A DNA stretch of 64,000 nucleotides from Cercis canadensis. Lineage: Eukaryota; Streptophyta; Magnoliopsida; Fabales; Fabaceae. The notes under the pieces are model-generated. The model was not told where the DNA came from. It made no database searches and saw nothing but the letters and a program-made list of their open reading frames with translations. Both the position numbers and the translations under genes were made by a program. Shown here piece after piece: positions 59,701-64,000 of the stretch; the stretch's first letter is position 1, and every line of letters begins with the position of its first letter. The stretch spans positions 898,857-962,856 of the forward strand of contig QAOA01004025.1 in the NCBI GenBank assembly GCA_003255065.1. The letters run 5' to 3'.

Positions 59701-62700
59701 CTAAAGTGAATTTTATTATATTGGATCATTCTCTTCTCCACTTTGACTTCAATATTATCTTGTATTAAAAAATAGTGCCCAAAGCCAAATATTCAACAAG
59801 TCATCAATTAATTTGAAAAGAAAAATAACAGAATTCCTACTCTAATATGGAACCCGTAATGACTTGGAAGGTTGGTCTAAATTATGTTGTAATTTTGAGC
59901 AACCATCTTAGAAGCTTCTATATTATAGTGTCTTAGCTTGACTTATCCCACACGATCAAGGAAATAAATCCCATAAGGATTTTAGCCTACCAAACCCAAC
60001 CAGGAATAGTTACTTAGATATTAAAATAAGACTCTAAAATACCTAAATAACATAAATCTAAGCCCAAGAACTACCGCAAGACCAGGAAGTCCAAAAACTA
60101 CTAAATAAATACCCAGGCCTTTTTTTTCTTTTTTCCCCTCTTCATGCAAAAAGTAGAAGACTAAAATTGGAGTAAGAAGGGCAAGGTCCATGACAAGTCT
60201 TTTTAAGTCTGGTTATCATTAGTACTTGGTAACAACAGCCCTGCCAATAGGAAAATCACCTTAAAGCTCAAAGGATTCTCTGAAATGGCAGCAATCATTG
60301 ACTCTTCTCCTTCAAAAACTAGTGCAGGACCTGTTAATAAACCCTGTGATTAATAAATTTCGATAGGGAGAATTAAGTAAAGGAAATTAGGAATCATGTA
60401 GAACTTCAAGAAGACAAAGCAAGATAAAAATGTCAAGAACGTGCACCAGAGAAGTATAGTCCCTCTTTTCCTGTAATTTTAGCAACAGAACCCTGCGGTG
60501 CGAGATTGCCATATAATGTTTGAATGTGTGCTGTCTTCTTGATGGGATTTTCTACTGGCCTTATAATTTCCTGAATGATGTATTAAAGAAAACTTTTAGT
60601 CTGTTAACAGATCAATTTACTAACCGTGGAACCATGGGAGGCATTAGAATAAATAGAATTAAAAAGAAATTACATCACACCTGCCCTTTAGCCAAAGGAG
60701 GGAAAAGTTCTGCATTCTCAGCTAGGGTCTTCCCGGTAACTGGAGAAGAAGTATCTCTTCGTAAATAACATATATATTCCTTAGAAAGGAAGATTATTTT
60801 CTAAACTGACAATGGCAAACAGACATACCAGTCATACAGTCCCCATCTAAAAATCCAAGCTCAAGCAAGTAGCGCATAACTGCAGGTATCCCTCCAATCT
60901 GTCAAAACATCCATTTCAAGAGAGAAGAGAAGAGAAGAGGGATAATGACGGGCCCAAATATCAACATTCATAAGCATGCCCAGAGAAATGAACAAAGAAG
61001 AAAGACTTAATTAGTAAACAACTATTTGTAAACATAAATGCATACCTTGTGAACATCTTCCATGACATATTTGCCACTAGGCTTCAGATCAGCAAGAAAA
61101 GGAACCTCATCGCTAACCTTCTGAAAATCATCAAGAGTCAAATTGATACCAATAGACCTGCCAAAATAATGATATGAGCTTTCCTATGAGATTTATATCA
61201 ACAGGAAGTCTGGTACCAAATTTCATTCACCTTGCAATAGCAATTAAATGCAACACAGCATTGGTAGATCCACCAAGTGCCATGACCATAACCATTGCAT
61301 TACGCAGTGATTTAGGAGTGATGATATCCCGGGGCTTCAAGTCCATTTTCAATAACTCGAGAAGATATTTTCCAGCCAAACGACACTCATCCAACTTAAG
61401 TGGATCCTCAGCAGGTGTCGATGAGCTACAGAAACAGCAAATAAAGCTAAGAAAGTTCAGTAAAAAGACAACCATGTGACCCTGAAGTCATGTCCCTACC
61501 TATAGGGAAGAGACATTCCCATAGCTTCAATTGCTGACGCCATGGTATTTGCTGTATACATTCCACCACAAGCCCCAGCACCAGGGCAAGAGTTACGGAT
61601 TACATTTTGTCTTTGCTCATCAGTAATGGATCCACTCACATATTCTCCATAACACTACAGACAAGAAAAAATTAACAAAAACATGATTAGCAACAGTTGA
61701 TAATTTAGGCAAAACATATTTAATTATAGACTGTATTTTCTTCATTAAAGGCAAACGAGATATGTGATTTTCAACTCAGTCTATGAACTGGCAGAGTCAA
61801 ACGGGATATATTATGCATACTTAAAGTAGGCACATTATTCAAAGTTAAGTTTCCGTAAATTATTTGCAGTAACTTTGGGAAATAGCAGAAAACAATCAGT
61901 AGCATCATAGTTTCCAATAGTTCTAAATGGATCAGTAAAATGTGTCAAACTGAATACTCAATGAAGTCCAATTAGAAAACTAATTTTGGTTTTAAAATGC
62001 CGTGAAACTACAAATGTATATTTGACCAGAATGTGCAGTTTATGTATGAATCATGAATACAATGAATGAAAGGTTTGTAGGAAATGCTTCAGCAAGAGGA
62101 AAAACAAGGTAATAAAATACAAATATTTACCATAAAGTCAGAGCAAGGGCAGTATCCCATAAGTGGTATACAAAAGAAGCTGAAAGTTAGGGGAAAACAT
62201 TGACGCATAGCAAAAGAATGCAGGAATGTTTTAATTACAGTATAAGAGATAGAGATAAAATTCAAACAGCAGTGAGTTCTTATACCTGAAAGGCAGATAC
62301 TATGTCATATGTATTACCCTGAAAATGGCCAGGCTGAAAAATAATAAAAATTGTAGTTAGAGGTTGACCAGCTTCACAAACATAGTAATCATGTTTAATC
62401 TATAATTATACACTCTCAGCAGCCAAAACAAGATACACTACCTTAATAGTCCCACCATATACCATAATACTTGGTCGGTTGAGCCGGCCCATTGCCATGA
62501 TTGTACCAGGCATCTGTAAAATTGCAAGGAAGTAACTATAACACCACATTGCTTAGTCCTCCAAAACACACACAACAATATGAGTCATAATAGAGGTAGT
62601 AATAAGAGCAGAAACAAAAAAATAGGGAGGAAATTTTTATCAACATTATAAAATTAGCAGGAGAAAAAGGAAAATGCACCCAGATGTAGCCATCAAAATT

Positions 62701-63557
62701 TTAAAAGAACGGACCCATTTAAAAAATGATTTAAATATCCTAAGTAATAGAAAGAATACACAGATGTGTATATTTTAAGATACCAATATACCATAGTCAA
62801 TTGCAAATACTGCCTAAATCCAAACATTTCCCCCATAAAACACAAAAAGGATAGAATAAGAATGAAATTAAAGGTCTTTACTTTAGTTAGTAGGCATCCA
62901 TGAATTGTGGTGTCCCTGCATTAGAGCTAGAGATGCCTATCTATCTCCTAAATTGTCTACTACTAATAAAAAAAAAGAATGCAATTAAAGTGACACAGGA
63001 CAGAAAAAGCTTACATTTTTGTCACAACCAGGGATGGAGATATTCCCATCATACCACTGAGCACTCATGACAGTCTCAATACTATCAGCAATGAGGTCCC
63101 TGGACTGCAAGCTATAGCACATGCCTCTTGTTCCCATAGAAATGGCATCACTAACTCCAACAGTGTTGAACCTAAAGCCAATCATGCCAGCCTCTCTGAC
63201 CCCTTCCCTGACTGCCTCCGAAAGCCTCAGAAGGTGCATATTGCAAGTGTTCCCTTCGTACCAAACCGATGAAATGCCAATTTGGGGCTTACTCATATCA
63301 TCTTCCGAAAGGCCCACGCCATGGAGAACGGCCTGTGACGCACCTTGTGATTTTGGCTCAGTAATACGGGAGCTGTACTTGTTGAGCTTCTGGGTCGGTG
63401 TGGGTTTGGGTGGAGAGTCGACGGTGATAGACGGCGGTGATTGTGCTGAAGCTCTGACGAAGAAGGAGGAAGGGCGCGGAGCAGATTGGAGGCTATGAAG
63501 GGGCTTGGAGGTGGTGGGGGTAGCTTGAATAAGGGACGTGAAGAGGGTGGACTGCAT
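56788..63557 (-). CDS. DHAD: Dihydroxy-acid dehydratase, plastid
   Basis: Makes 2-oxo acids from 2,3-dihydroxy acids, the third step of Val/Ile (and hence Leu) synthesis, using an Fe-S cluster. Fourteen exons: 63015-63557, 62442-62513, 62286-62333, 61500-61654, 61231-61425, 61046-61157, 60829-60898, 60681-60739, 60447-60570, 60260-60330, 59277-59378, 58862-58942, 58024-58182, 56788-56838. They sum to 1842 nt, 613 residues, close to the Arabidopsis enzyme. Start MQSTLFTS at 63557 is followed by a Ser/Thr/Pro-rich transit peptide. Cluster cysteines sit in GNTCNMH, IPGCDKN and CPGAGACGG. The late signature is [15 protein letters not shown] and the C-terminus GCVTDE. No damage seen. The last intron (1.2 kb) holds transposon-like repeats. 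Confidence 0.96.
57065..57935. mobile_element. Nested MITE-like repeats in the last DHAD intron
   Basis: Outer repeat: left end AATATACTTTTGAACCCTCC and right end (minus) AATAATAGTTTTGTGCCTC with TTAGTCC-type blocks inside, like the Mutator-type MITEs elsewhere in the window. Inner repeat (about 57225-57632) is framed by inverted GGAATGGTGATTCCATT and CCATTCCATTCCTATTCC words and CCAAACA at the end, a common plant MITE type. Borders and target duplications are not resolved. Confidence 0.4.
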
Positions 63558-64000
63558 TGTGGGGGCGGAGTACAGCGGTGGCGGCGGCCAAGGGTTTAGA
63601 GAGGGGATTGGCAAGTTTTGAAATAGAGGGTAGTCACTTGTGACTAAACAGAAACAGTGACACTGACAACCAGCATACGAACTCAAAAAAAACAAACAGT
63701 GAAAGAATCTGTTGACTATCAGTAGGCTTTTTTAAAAAAAAAAAAAAAAATTTGCTGGATATAATTAAATTTTTTTTAGTTGAAGATATCAAAAATAAAA
63801 ATTTAATCTTGAGACCTTAATTTTTTTGAAATCTCTCCAAAAGTTGTATGTGTGCACTTGTGTAGAGGATTAGTTTGCTTACATTGATATCCACTTAAAT
63901 TTTTTTTTTTTGGTATGAACTGGATTTTACTAGATATTAGTGTAAAATAGTGTGAAGATTTTTTTTTTTTGGTACAAAATTATAGTGTAAAAGATTAATT
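63558..64000. other. DHAD leader and promoter region
   Basis: Upstream of the start codon the minus-strand frame stays open to 63695 but lacks family similarity, so it is taken as leader. Two similar T-run/TGGTA blocks (about 63901-63914 and 63960-63974) form a short direct repeat. No other gene seen. Confidence 0.5.

Noticed and set aside
61174..61479. Plus-strand frame inside the DHAD gene
   Set aside because: Antisense shadow of exon 5 and its introns.
63558..63695. N-terminal extension of DHAD
   Set aside because: Open by chance; the residues do not look like a transit peptide and the ATG at 63557 fits the family.

Overview
The window is nuclear DNA from a flowering plant, most likely a eudicot. 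The evidence is AT-rich intergenic sequence, many short GT-AG introns, genes for a vacuolar-type aquaporin and a plastid branched-chain amino-acid enzyme, and copia, LINE, Mutator-like and hAT-like elements. Single N bases sit mostly in or next to homopolymers (288, 16915, 44275, 54310). I cannot name the species.

Layout. 1-11693 is the 3' two-thirds of an NSF gene (vesicle-fusing AAA ATPase), copy 1. It has taken up a 230-bp solo-LTR-like insert, a complete but dead Ty1/copia retrotransposon and a Mutator-type MITE. 12-21 kb is gene-poor: three decayed relatives of one small secreted cysteine-rich peptide gene, a fold-back MITE, a possible hAT-like element and an LTR fragment. 21.4-25.7 kb is a broken Mutator-like (MULE) region with a terminal repeat, a GRF zinc-finger gene and the 3' end of a mudrA-like transposase. 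25.9-26.9 kb is the C-terminal half of an F-box gene. 27.6-30.4 kb (minus) is a divergent cyclin-dependent kinase. 32.1-42.2 kb is a full-length NSF gene, copy 2, free of the three inserts in copy 1. 43.4-47.1 kb holds a LINE tail, an orphan exon, an LTR and the N-terminal half of a second F-box gene. 47.9-49.4 kb (minus) is a TIP5;1-type aquaporin. 49.7-50.8 kb is a tandem array of 267-bp palindromic units. 51.2 and 53.3 kb (minus) are a tandem pair of small unknown genes, one internally deleted. 56.8-63.6 kb (minus) is a complete 14-exon dihydroxy-acid dehydratase gene.

How it fits together. The intact genes do unrelated housekeeping or specialised jobs: SNARE recycling (NSF), a kinase, water or solute transport, and valine/leucine/isoleucine synthesis. 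The structure is shaped by duplication followed by unequal decay: the NSF pair, the F-box halves, the peptide cluster and the small-protein pair. The features I find most unusual are the double CX3C-hairpin peptide cluster (14-20.7 kb), the CDK with a PSAVIRE helix and no Thr14/Tyr15 pair, and the palindromic 267-bp array. All exon borders were read by eye from splice signals and reading-frame continuity. Sums of exon lengths agree with open frames for both NSF copies (exons 3-21), TIP and DHAD.
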